NCBI GenBank assembly: GCA_041907145.1 | Contig: JAYRHW010000189.1 | Span: forward strand, 5,797 to 69,796 | DNA length: 64,000 nucleotides | Source of the DNA: JAFLCA01 sp041907145 | Lineage (GTDB): Bacteria; Bdellovibrionota_C; UBA2361; JAFLCA01 | Direction: 5' to 3' | In this document: piece by piece, positions 25,501 to 33,238 of the stretch | Numbering within the stretch: position 1 is the first letter of the stretch | Layout: every line of letters starts with the position of its first letter | Notes under the pieces: generated by a model | The model's input: the letters and a program-made list of their open reading frames with translations, nothing else | The model's database searches: none | What the model was told of the DNA's origin: nothing | Program-made: the position numbers and the translations under genes

Positions 25501-26889
25501 CTATGAGCGCAACGCTAGCTGCTCGCGCTTAGGCCCTACCCCTACGCCCTCGACCTTAGCGCCGCTACGCTGTTCGATCATGTCGATAAGGTCCTGCATG
25601 GCGGATGGGAGATCTGCGATAGAACGCACTCCGGTAATATCCTCGTTGAAACCAACGCGATGCTCGACAATTGGGCGAGGCGCCGAATCCTCCGAGGTCC
25701 CCACGCGATCGTAGTAGGAAGTTACCGGGATCGTCCCCGCCAGAGTTTCGGAAAAAAGTGTGAGCAGATCGGCCTTGGTGAGATACAAGGCGTCAACTGC
25801 ATTCATTCGGGAAATTTCTTCCAAGCTCTCGAGATCGAAGCTCCCCATGCGGCGCGGCCGTCCCGTTGTGGAGCCGTATTCACCGCCCAGCATACGAAGC
25901 GCCACACCCACTTCGAACGGATCGCCGGAGCGCAAAAGCGATCGCGGGTCGGGATAGGTAGACTCTTCATAACTGCGAGTATGCGCCTTCCCATCGCAGT
26001 ATTCCTCCGAACGCCGACCCCCAAACTCGGAAACGAACGGGCCGTTTCCGACCCGAGACATGATGAGCTTTGCAACTCCGATGGTTCGTCGATGATACCG
26101 CGGAGGTAAATCTCCACCTACAAAGGCAGCGCCAGCCACGGTCGAACTTGAAGTAACAAATGGGACGGTGCCGGACGTCACATCCAGAAGTGCAGCCTGC
26201 GCGCCCTCGAACAAAATTTTGGAACCGGCATCAGCCTTCTTGACCAAGAAGGTCGGGCTGGGAGTAACAAATTCACGAATTCCATCGCAAGCTTCCCTAA
26301 AAGCTCGCATCATTTCCTCCTGGTTAATGCCGGGAATGCTGTATCGTGAGATGACTTCGGCAAGACTTGCCCGCGCGGACTCCTGAACTCTACCGGGATT
26401 ATTCAACAGATCGACCGCCCGAAGGTTGACAACTTGCCCGTCGAGAGAGGTTCTGCGAGCGCGATCCGCATATGCAGGCCCGATGCCGCTCTTTGTCGTA
26501 CCTATGGCACCGCCGGTCACTCCATCTTCGAGAATGTGGCTCGGCTGAATGATGCTGGCGAAAGGAGAAATAGTCAGGCGGCCTCGCACGGAAACACCGA
26601 CCTTTTCAAGCGAGGAGATCTCCTCCAGCAGTTTGGCCGGGTTAACGACACAGCCAGAGCCGATATAGAGCTGAACATGATCGTAAATAACACCGGACGG
26701 GACTTGGTGCAGCGCGAAGCGTCCCTTATGCGTATCGATAGTATGCCCGGCGTTGTTGCCGCCGTTATAGCGAGCAACCACATCATACTGAGCCGCGAGA
26801 TGATCGACCGCCTTGGCCTTGCCTTCATCTCCAAATTGAGTGCCGATAAGCACGTCAGCGAAACCGCTCTGGGCCGTACTTGTATGCAT
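25501..26889 (-). CDS. purA: Adenylosuccinate synthetase
   Basis: GTP-dependent joining of IMP and aspartate, the first step from IMP to AMP. 462 residues from ATG 26889, which is preceded by CGGAG; the frame is open twelve codons further but those do not fit the family. Diagnostic segments are DVLIGTQFGDEGKAKAVDHLA (the GDEGKGK loop with Ala in the second Gly position), YNGGNNAGHTI, GVIYDHVQLYIGSG and LFEGAQAALLDV. The family commonly reads GDEGKGK and EGAQGxxLD; the Gly-to-Ala changes are noticeable. Likely active, but the changes deserve a check. Confidence 0.93.
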   Translation of the reverse strand: MHTSTAQSGFADVLIGTQFGDEGKAKAVDHLAAQYDVVARYNGGNNAGHTIDTHKGRFALHQVPSGVIYDHVQLYIGSGCVVNPAKLLEEISSLEKVGVSVRGRLTISPFASIIQPSHILEDGVTGGAIGTTKSGIGPAYADRARRTSLDGQVVNLRAVDLLNNPGRVQESARASLAEVISRYSIPGINQEEMMRAFREACDGIREFVTPSPTFLVKKADAGSKILFEGAQAALLDVTSGTVPFVTSSSTVAGAAFVGGDLPPRYHRRTIGVAKLIMSRVGNGPFVSEFGGRRSEEYCDGKAHTRSYEESTYPDPRSLLRSGDPFEVGVALRMLGGEYGSTTGRPRRMGSFDLESLEEISRMNAVDALYLTKADLLTLFSETLAGTIPVTSYYDRVGTSEDSAPRPIVEHRVGFNEDITGVRSIADLPSAMQDLIDMIEQRSGAKVEGVGVGPKREQLALRS

Positions 26890-26939
26890 GTCTGACTCCG
26901 ACTGAACTACCGTGAATGGAACCACCGTTGACAGTACTG

Positions 26940-26965
26940 ACCATTCTCATACTGCTGGGAATGGT
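26940..26965. other. Inverted repeat between cmk and purA
   Basis: ACCATTC (26940-26946) and GAATGGT (26959-26965) form a 7-bp stem with a 12-base loop in the 92-base gap after cmk and before purA. No T run follows, so it may be a processing or attenuation hairpin. Confidence 0.3.
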
Positions 26966-26981
26966 GGCAGTCAAACAGTCT

Positions 26982-27698
26982 TCATGCGCGCGATTGATCG
27001 ACCAAGCCGCGTTTACGCGCCTCGGCAACCATGCGGGCTAGCACGCTTTGCAAAGATTCGCTGGAATTATCGATAATTACTGCATCCAGTGCCGGCTTGG
27101 TGGGAGCAACTGGTCGTTCCGAGTCGCGTTTATCGCGCTCGCGGATTTCTATGCCGATCTGAGCCGCCAGTCGCTTTCTGGTGGTTTCAGACTTATCGAC
27201 ACTTCCATCCATTAACTGCTTCAGGCGACGCTCGATGCGGATTCGCTCATCGGCGACCACAAAAAACTTAAGCGGAGAGTCTGGGAAGACTATGGTACCC
27301 ATATCTCGGCCCTCAGCCACGATGGCTTTTCCGGAGTAGGCCTCGCGTTGCATCTGCATCAGCGCCTGTCGAACGATGGAAAACTGTGATGCCTGCGACG
27401 TCGCTTCCGACACTTCCGGAGTTTGAACTGCCCCCGTGATATCCTCCCCATCCAAGGTTACTTGCGGCCTATGATCTTGCGCCAGCTCGAGCCTTATGCG
27501 GTGCTTGGGCAACTCCGCAGACAATGCAGTTTCGGAGTTTGCATCTATCTTGGCTCTTAGAGCCATCAGACCAACTGCCCGGTACAGCAAGCCCGAATTG
27601 AGATGTACGAAGCCCAACTGTTGAGACAAGTGGCGGGCGAGCGTGCTCTTTCCGGATCCAGCCAGCCCATCAACCGCTATGACAATTCGCGAAAGCAT
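26982..27698 (-). CDS. cmk: Cytidylate kinase
   Basis: Phosphorylates CMP and dCMP. 238 residues, usual for the family. P-loop IAVDGLAGSGKSTLARHL, then FVHLNSGLLYRAVG, EGRDMGTIVFPD and the lid DKSETTRKRLAAQI. The family usually reads LDTGAMYRA where this has LNSGLLYRA. ATG 27698 has no ribosome site but directly abuts a stable hairpin (27701-27740), so translation may be controlled by that structure. purA lies downstream on the same strand. Confidence 0.93.
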   Translation of the reverse strand: MLSRIVIAVDGLAGSGKSTLARHLSQQLGFVHLNSGLLYRAVGLMALRAKIDANSETALSAELPKHRIRLELAQDHRPQVTLDGEDITGAVQTPEVSEATSQASQFSIVRQALMQMQREAYSGKAIVAEGRDMGTIVFPDSPLKFFVVADERIRIERRLKQLMDGSVDKSETTRKRLAAQIGIEIRERDKRDSERPVAPTKPALDAVIIDNSSESLQSVLARMVAEARKRGLVDQSRA

Positions 27699-27700
27699 AC

Positions 27701-27740
27701 CCGGGACTTTAAACTATTCTGAGAATAGATAAAATCCCGG
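27701..27740 (-). promoter_or_regulatory. Stem-loop abutting the cmk start codon
   Basis: A nested inverted repeat: outer arms CCGGGA (27701-27706)/TCCCGG (27735-27740) and inner arms CTATTC (27714-27719)/GAATAG (27723-27728) with a three-base loop. On the minus strand it ends two bases before the cmk ATG. There is no T run, and the region where a ribosome site should lie is inside the stem. Confidence 0.45.
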
Positions 27741-27752
27741 CTCTGTGCTGGA

Positions 27753-28148
27753 CTAGCCCCCCAAACTTTTATCGTTGAAGAATGTTCCCACGAAGGACCG
27801 CAGGGTAAAGGCACCAAGCGCTACAATCATCAATCCCAGCGACGAGCGGTACTGGCCGAACGCCGAGCTAATAATTGCTCCAACACCGGCACAAACCATA
27901 ACCAAGGCCCCAAAGCTGCCTTCTATATAGGTAAAGAGTACGTTCACGGCGTTAGCAATGCGCTTTTCGTTGTAATGCTGGGCATAAGCGATGTCCGCAA
28001 CCGCGAAGGTCAGGACAAGGCAGCCCAAAATCCCGCATGCCAGAGAGACCTCTCGATGATGGGCCGCAAGGACGGCCCCCAGCCGGCGACCCGCCTCCGT
28101 GTACAGGACTCGCCCCTTAAAATCCGCTGCATGATGAGTGAAAGACAT
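27753..28148 (-). CDS. Small three-helix membrane protein, VirB2/TrbC-like
   Basis: 131 residues from ATG 28148, chosen because GGAGG lies five bases before it; an upstream in-frame ATG at 28160 lacks a ribosome site. After about 35 polar residues come three hydrophobic segments: LACGILGCLVLTFAVADIAYA, ALVMVCAGVGAIISSAF and LGLMIVALGAFTLRSFVG. An AYAQ resembles a signal-peptidase site, followed by two helices, the layout of VirB2/TrbC-type pilins, but no other secretion gene is here. It is divergent from a two-component system across a region with three inverted repeats, so that system may control it. Function not known. Confidence 0.55.
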   Translation of the reverse strand: MSFTHHAADFKGRVLYTEAGRRLGAVLAAHHREVSLACGILGCLVLTFAVADIAYAQHYNEKRIANAVNVLFTYIEGSFGALVMVCAGVGAIISSAFGQYRSSLGLMIVALGAFTLRSFVGTFFNDKSLGG

Positions 28149-28235
28149 ACGAACCTCCATTTTTTACCTGCCCGGCAAAAGGCCCGAGCTATTGCCAGTA
28201 TGGGGGTCCGAAGCACCGAATCTCTAGGCAGGGCT

Positions 28236-28313
28236 CTGTAAAAACAGGGCTTCCAGGTTTTACAGAACGTTTACATGCAAACGGCTAATAACATTTCTAG
28301 AATTCAGAAATGT
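28236..28313. promoter_or_regulatory. Three successive inverted repeats in a divergent promoter region
   Basis: Between the small membrane protein gene (-) and the two-component operon (+) lie CTGTAAAA/TTTTACAG (28236-28243 with 28258-28265), CGTTT/AAACG (28268-28272 with 28279-28283) and ACATTTCT/AGAAATGT (28291-28298 with 28306-28313, spacer AGAATTC). All are perfect. The last ends two bases before the possible GTG start of the response regulator. They look like operator sites or leader hairpins shared by the two divergent units. Confidence 0.45.
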
Positions 28314-28318
28314 AAGTG

Positions 28319-29047
28319 ATGCGCGTGGAACACAAAGAAAGCCCGGCAAGACAGTCAATTCTTCTGCTCGAGGACGACGAGGCACTGCGCCGTGGACTCG
28401 TCGATCTCTTCATTTTTCATGGTTACGAAGTCGATGCCGCGGCGACTGTCGAAGCCGCTCGCCGGCTCATCGGAACAAAGGTTTATGATGTGGCGATCTT
28501 GGATTGGATGCTGCCAGACGGAGACGGGGTAAGCGTCGGCAAGCAACTACGCTCGCACGATCCGGAATGCACACTACTGTTTCTTACCGCCCGAAGCGCA
28601 GAGGCAGATCGAGTGCAGGGACTTTCTCTTGGCGCCGATGACTATGTGACTAAGCCCTTCTCCTCGCGCGAGCTGGTGCTGCGGGTGCAAAATATCCTTC
28701 GCCGAACTCAGAAAAACCTGACTGCCGAGAACCTGATTCGCTGCTCGGGAATTGAGATCGATACGCTTCGCCGCATCGTGCATAGGCCCGGAGATGCTGT
28801 CTCAACGCAGCTCTCCAAACGGGAGCTCGAAATACTACTGTATCTGCACTCCTGCGCACCCAGAGCAGTAAGCCGTGGCGACATCCTGCGTAATGTCTGG
28901 GGATACAGCCGCAGCATGAAGATAGAAACGAGAACCGTGGACATTCACATTGCCAAGCTTCGCAAAAAGGTCGAGCGGGATCCTGGCCACCCTTCCCTAA
29001 TACTAACCGAACGCGGGGATGGTTATCGTCTGGAAGTGGAACCATGA
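28319..29047 (+). CDS. OmpR/PhoB-family response regulator
   Basis: A 242-residue DNA-binding regulator: receiver domain with acidic pair (ILLLEDDEALRRG), phospho-acceptor Asp in ILDWMLPDGDG, Thr in LFLTARS and Lys in YVTKPFSSREL, then a winged-helix output domain with SKRELEILLYL, RGDILRNVWG and VDIHIAKLRKKVERDP. ATG 28319 or GTG 28316 are equally possible starts, and neither has a ribosome site. It overlaps the histidine kinase gene by ATGA, so the two form a coupled operon. Confidence 0.92.
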   Translation: MRVEHKESPARQSILLLEDDEALRRGLVDLFIFHGYEVDAAATVEAARRLIGTKVYDVAILDWMLPDGDGVSVGKQLRSHDPECTLLFLTARSAEADRVQGLSLGADDYVTKPFSSRELVLRVQNILRRTQKNLTAENLIRCSGIEIDTLRRIVHRPGDAVSTQLSKRELEILLYLHSCAPRAVSRGDILRNVWGYSRSMKIETRTVDIHIAKLRKKVERDPGHPSLILTERGDGYRLEVEP

Positions 29048-30327
29048 ACGGCAGCCTGCTCAATCAGCGCTACCGCGCGATCGAACAAAAAGTTCGCGCA
29101 CGACTCTTTATAAGCATCGGACTTTTGCTGGCCCTGATTGCCCCTCCGCTGTTTTCCCTGCTGATCCAACTCAATGATCAGATGAGGTTCGTCAGCTTGG
29201 ATCGGCATCGGGCGCGAGCAGAAAGATTGGTAAATCTCATCCAATCCGAAAAACTAGACGAGCCTGCACTCAAGGCCCGCCTGTCGGAATTGTTCAGGGA
29301 TAGCCTGCTGAGCGACAACGGTCGGTTAATTCTGATGCGCGACGGATCAACCATCGCAGTGTTCGAACCCAAGGCGACGGCATCTAGCGTGCCCTTTTTA
29401 GGTGGAAAGTATGAATTAGCACCGGAGCAGACGTTGGGATTCCCGGGTTCGCTGTTATATGAGCGGCAGATCGACCTATCCGGCCGGCAGTATCGGCTCG
29501 TGTTCCTCGCACATTCAATTCCCTACAGCGCGATCGATCGCCTTACCCGGCTGGACTTGCTGAACTTCGGGTTTTGCCTTCTCTTCGGCTTGGCACTGAT
29601 ATATTGGAGTCATCGTAGTTCACTCAACCTTGCCCGGGCCCAAAGTGACCTGGCTCTCAGCATCGCGCATGAAATTCGCACCCCACTTGCCTCCATGCGG
29701 CTTTACTCTGAGCTGCTCAGTGACGGGATATCGCAGAACCCCGCGCAAACCGCCCACTACCGCGAAGCGCTCCTCAAAGGAACCGAGCGGCTCACGAATA
29801 TCGTCGAGCGCCTTCTTAATCCCGAGCAGACACCCGCGCGTGTAGAACTTACGCTGGAGTCCATCTATCAGTCTCTCTCAAAGGAACTGCAAACCTTCTC
29901 CCAAGAGCGCGGCCTGCCGCTCGCTATTCTCGACGCGCCAACGCCGGGATATCTCAGCTGCTGCGACATCGATGCCCTGACGCAGATCGCTCTCATTTTT
30001 GCAGACAACGCGTTCAAGCACGGCAAGGTGACACCAGAACATCCGCTGCTGTTTGGCTATCGCATACAACGAACTCCCTTTCGCCATCGGGTGGTGCTTT
30101 ATTTGGCGAATCAAGGATCCAAGTCGCGCCCACTGGCCACTCGAGGCGCGGGCCTAGGTTTAAAGATCGCTCGCGCGCTGGCGCGCCAGAGCGGCGCGAC
30201 CATACGATTGAAGAAGACAAGTGTCGGCTACCAGGCGCAACTTCTCCTGCCTTTGCGTTCGACAAAGCAATTGGCCGCAGACCCCTCAACGAGCCGAGAT
30301 CTTGTAAATAGTCCCCTCTCCGTATGA
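29044..30327 (+). CDS. Sensor histidine kinase
   Basis: 427 residues. Two transmembrane helices (about 20-42 and 171-188) flank a periplasmic sensor region of ~125 residues that resembles no family I know. The DHp helix carries the phospho-acceptor His in SIAHEIRTPLASM (H209), and the ATPase domain has the N-box ADNAFKHG and the G2 box RGAGLGLKIARALA. A clear G1 (DxGxG) box is missing between them, replaced by a short SKSRPLATRG stretch, so the ATP lid is abbreviated. Partner of the preceding regulator. Its 3' end overlaps the opposite-strand sugar dehydrogenase gene by 42 bases. Confidence 0.9.
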   Translation: MNGSLLNQRYRAIEQKVRARLFISIGLLLALIAPPLFSLLIQLNDQMRFVSLDRHRARAERLVNLIQSEKLDEPALKARLSELFRDSLLSDNGRLILMRDGSTIAVFEPKATASSVPFLGGKYELAPEQTLGFPGSLLYERQIDLSGRQYRLVFLAHSIPYSAIDRLTRLDLLNFGFCLLFGLALIYWSHRSSLNLARAQSDLALSIAHEIRTPLASMRLYSELLSDGISQNPAQTAHYREALLKGTERLTNIVERLLNPEQTPARVELTLESIYQSLSKELQTFSQERGLPLAILDAPTPGYLSCCDIDALTQIALIFADNAFKHGKVTPEHPLLFGYRIQRTPFRHRVVLYLANQGSKSRPLATRGAGLGLKIARALARQSGATIRLKKTSVGYQAQLLLPLRSTKQLAADPSTSRDLVNSPLSV

Positions 30328-31827
30328 GAGAACATAGAGCTCGCCGCTCTCATCACGCCCCAACGAGGAAATCAACAGTCCGGTTTCAGCGAGTTTCTTC
30401 TTTATGACGCTAGAGCCATCATAGATCAAGCCAAAGAGGTTTCCCGAAATGAAGTCGCCGAAGACATACGTGCCAACCAGTGAGGGAATAGAGCTCCCGC
30501 GATAAACATAGCCGCCGATGACCGAAGCTCCGTCGCTCCGTCCATAGTCATAGACGGGCAACGTTAGCCCCGAACGACTGCAGGAACTCCCTGCCGGGTA
30601 GCACTGCCTGCCCTCCATGCGATTCCATCCATAATTACCTCCGGAGGAGATGATATCGATTTCCTCTCTAGAGTCCTGGCCCACATCCCCGGCCCAGAGC
30701 TTGCCCGTAGCGGTATCAAAGCTCATGCGAAAGGGGTTTCGCAGCCCATAGGCGAAGATCTCCTCTTTAAATCCAAAGCCGTTGCCGACAAATGGATTGC
30801 CAGGCGGAATGCTATAGTTATTCGGTGAAGTGCTAGAATCGACATCGATTCTTAAAATCTTCCCCAGCAATGTGGTACGATCTTGGCCATTCCCCAAAGG
30901 ATCGCCGCCCGATCCGCCGTCACCAAGGGCGATGTACAAGAGTCCATCATTTCCAAATTGCAAATCACCGCCGTTGTGATTCGTAAACGGCTGATTGATA
31001 ACCAGAAGTCTTTCTTCCGTGGCAGCATCGGCATTGGGCGATGAGGGGCTGGGCAGCGTGAAACGCGAAATCACCGTTCGATAGTTCGAAGGATCTGAGG
31101 GACGCTCTTCGGTATAATTTAAAAAGAATTGTCCGTTGCTGGCAAAGGATGGATGAAACGCCAGGCCTAGAAGTCCTAGCTCCGAATCTGTCGCAATCCG
31201 GGAACTTATATCCAAAAACTGCACGGTTGAGGTAACTGAACTGCTGTTCTCGAAAGAAAATATCTTGCCGCCCTTTTCGACAACAAAGAGCCGATTACTG
31301 CTATCCGGCGAAGCTACCAGGGCCAGAGGCGAGGAAAAAATCAATGACGGAAAGGCTGGAGTGAGCCGAATCTTACTCTCCGACAGTTTTGCGCCGAGGT
31401 AGGTAAGCCAATCCGCAAGCGGACCTAAGCCCGCCCGAGCCTTCGGGCGAACTAAAACTCGTTGAATAGACGTCAAAGCAGCGCCGCTCTCACATCGAAT
31501 ACGCGCACGAAAAAAAAGGGCTCGACGTCGCATGCTGCGGTCACGCAGAGGTTTGAGATTCGACAGCTCTCGTGAGGAGACACCGGCAGCTGCGGCGAGA
31601 CGAGCTATTCTGAACTGAGATATTCGAGACCGTCCTAGCTGTATGCGGGAGGCCGCTGCGTATACTGAATATGAACAACCTGCCGCCGAAGATGAAGGCG
31701 TAAGACTCAGGGAAACGGAGCGTCCAGAGTCGGCTATCGCGACAGCCAGATCCACGCTTGGCGCATCAGCATGCACCGGCAAGGCAACGGTGAGGGCAAA
31801 GAGCCAACAAATTTTAACCAATTTCAT
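30286..31827 (-). CDS. Exported PQQ-dependent sugar dehydrogenase-like protein (GSDH family)
   Basis: 513 residues from ATG 31827 with a signal peptide (LVKICWLFALTVALPVHADA). About 130 residues of unknown, Ser/Ala-rich sequence precede the propeller domain (from ~155), which has the GSDH hallmarks: LLGLAFHPSF, NHNGGDLQFGNDGLLYIALGDGG, YGLRNPFRMSFD, WAGDVGQDSREEIDII and GGNYGWNRMEG. Such proteins use PQQ to oxidise sugars in the periplasm; some bind Ca2+. No PQQ synthesis gene is here. The frame is open twelve codons further upstream to 31863; neither start has a ribosome site. Confidence 0.85.
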   Translation of the reverse strand: MKLVKICWLFALTVALPVHADAPSVDLAVAIADSGRSVSLSLTPSSSAAGCSYSVYAAASRIQLGRSRISQFRIARLAAAAGVSSRELSNLKPLRDRSMRRRALFFRARIRCESGAALTSIQRVLVRPKARAGLGPLADWLTYLGAKLSESKIRLTPAFPSLIFSSPLALVASPDSSNRLFVVEKGGKIFSFENSSSVTSTVQFLDISSRIATDSELGLLGLAFHPSFASNGQFFLNYTEERPSDPSNYRTVISRFTLPSPSSPNADAATEERLLVINQPFTNHNGGDLQFGNDGLLYIALGDGGSGGDPLGNGQDRTTLLGKILRIDVDSSTSPNNYSIPPGNPFVGNGFGFKEEIFAYGLRNPFRMSFDTATGKLWAGDVGQDSREEIDIISSGGNYGWNRMEGRQCYPAGSSCSRSGLTLPVYDYGRSDGASVIGGYVYRGSSIPSLVGTYVFGDFISGNLFGLIYDGSSVIKKKLAETGLLISSLGRDESGELYVLSYGEGTIYKISAR

Positions 31828-32018
31828 AATGTTAACAAAACAAATAATACATGGAACTAACACGAAGTCCGGCTGAATCTATAACATTTCCTAGCCCTCG
31901 TAGGGATCAAGGGATTCGGTACTTTTTGTACTTTCATGTGAGCCGCTCTGCGCATACACTCTAAGCAATTTAGATCCGTTGCTATTCTCACTGTACCTTC
32001 GAGTTCGAAGCGTTACTG

Positions 32019-33200
32019 ATGGAAGTTAAGCAGTCCGCGACAGATCACTTTGAGCTGGTCACGACACCGGAAATTCCAGTTCTTCCGCTCGATGCTCCTC
32101 CTGCTCTACCACCCATCGCGGATATTTTTTCCGCCCGGCTCGCCAAGAGCTGGGCTCGCGCGCTGCAGATTCCTCCTGAAGCAGTCGAGGCACTCCGAAC
32201 CTCTCCGGCATTCGAGCACCTAGAGCCGTTCTTTGCCATAGGTCGAGACCTGAAACTTGTCGGTGGCGCCGTAGAGTTCGCGGTTGATGATTCCGGGCGA
32301 TTCGTTCGCTACGTACTCTCGGATTGGGCGGACTATCTCGACGCTAATCGAACCCGCGAGCGCCTAGTCGAATCACTCGTTGGCAGCATTCCACAGGAAA
32401 GCCTATCATCGGCCTTCTTCGATTACGATCGCATTCCAAGAGATCATTCCCGGTTTAGCGAAGTGCACCTGCGCCGGGAGGTGCTGCGAGCCATTCGTGA
32501 CGAGCTGTTCCCCACTACCGTATCGGCGATGCTCGGACACCTAGGATCCCCGCTCGGGCGCGGCGAGGCCGGGTTTGATATCAGCTGCATACGAAGCAAG
32601 AGTGCTCAGCAGGACCAAATTATCGAGCAAGTGCAGGTCAAAATTCTGCGCGATGATTCTCCGATTCTCAACCTACACTCGCTCAAAGGATTGCGTCAGT
32701 TTTGGAAGCTCGTTACGACGCTGCGTGAACCCGCCAACGAGCGCACTATGCCGAAGGCCTTAATCCTTGAACAAAACGTAAGCGACGAAAAGGTCGCGCA
32801 GCTCGAGTCACGGCTGGTAGCCGAGGGAATCGATCCAGGGCAGATAATAGTCCTGGGTGAAGCAGACTTGCGGGCTTGCGGCTTTCAAATCAAGGAAGTG
32901 CGCTCGGATGACGGCAATTTGTATCCCTTACGAATTCGCGTCGAACTCCAAGCATTTATGCGCGCGTGCTGTGCAACAGAATTTTTGGGACGTAACAGCA
33001 GCATCTTTAAAACTCCCGATGTCGACGCGCTGGCAGCCGCTCTGCATGATTCCTTCGGCGCCGAGACAGCGCGAACAATGGCGGAATCTGTTGCGAGCCG
33101 TGGACCACTTGAGTATCAGCTGCTGCTTTCATACGGCGTATGGCCGCTTAAATTGCTGCTTGAAACGAGTCGGATCTTTCCGAAGCAAAGTGCCGCGTAG
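32019..33200 (+). CDS. Orphan protein with possible PD-(D/E)XK nuclease-like centre
   Basis: A 393-residue cytoplasmic protein with no membrane segment. Around residues 182-208, GEAGFDISC is followed about 18 residues later by EQVQVKI; this D187 ... Q206-V-K208 pattern resembles Mrr-type restriction-endonuclease folds (GxDI ... vQvK). A helix-rich N-terminal half (30-170) precedes it, and a Rossmann-like stretch (AERTMPKALILEQN, IVLGEADL) follows. No methylase or specificity subunit is adjacent. The family is not recognised; the nuclease idea rests on one motif pair. Confidence 0.55.
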   Translation: MEVKQSATDHFELVTTPEIPVLPLDAPPALPPIADIFSARLAKSWARALQIPPEAVEALRTSPAFEHLEPFFAIGRDLKLVGGAVEFAVDDSGRFVRYVLSDWADYLDANRTRERLVESLVGSIPQESLSSAFFDYDRIPRDHSRFSEVHLRREVLRAIRDELFPTTVSAMLGHLGSPLGRGEAGFDISCIRSKSAQQDQIIEQVQVKILRDDSPILNLHSLKGLRQFWKLVTTLREPANERTMPKALILEQNVSDEKVAQLESRLVAEGIDPGQIIVLGEADLRACGFQIKEVRSDDGNLYPLRIRVELQAFMRACCATEFLGRNSSIFKTPDVDALAAALHDSFGAETARTMAESVASRGPLEYQLLLSYGVWPLKLLLETSRIFPKQSAA

Positions 33201-33238
33201 GATCCCTGTCGCTCCAATCGCAGTCAGCGATTACCGCG

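Noticed and set aside
28236..28265. LexA (SOS) box
   Set aside because: The CTG and CAG ends are separated by 24 bases, not the ten of known boxes; it is more likely a different operator or hairpin.
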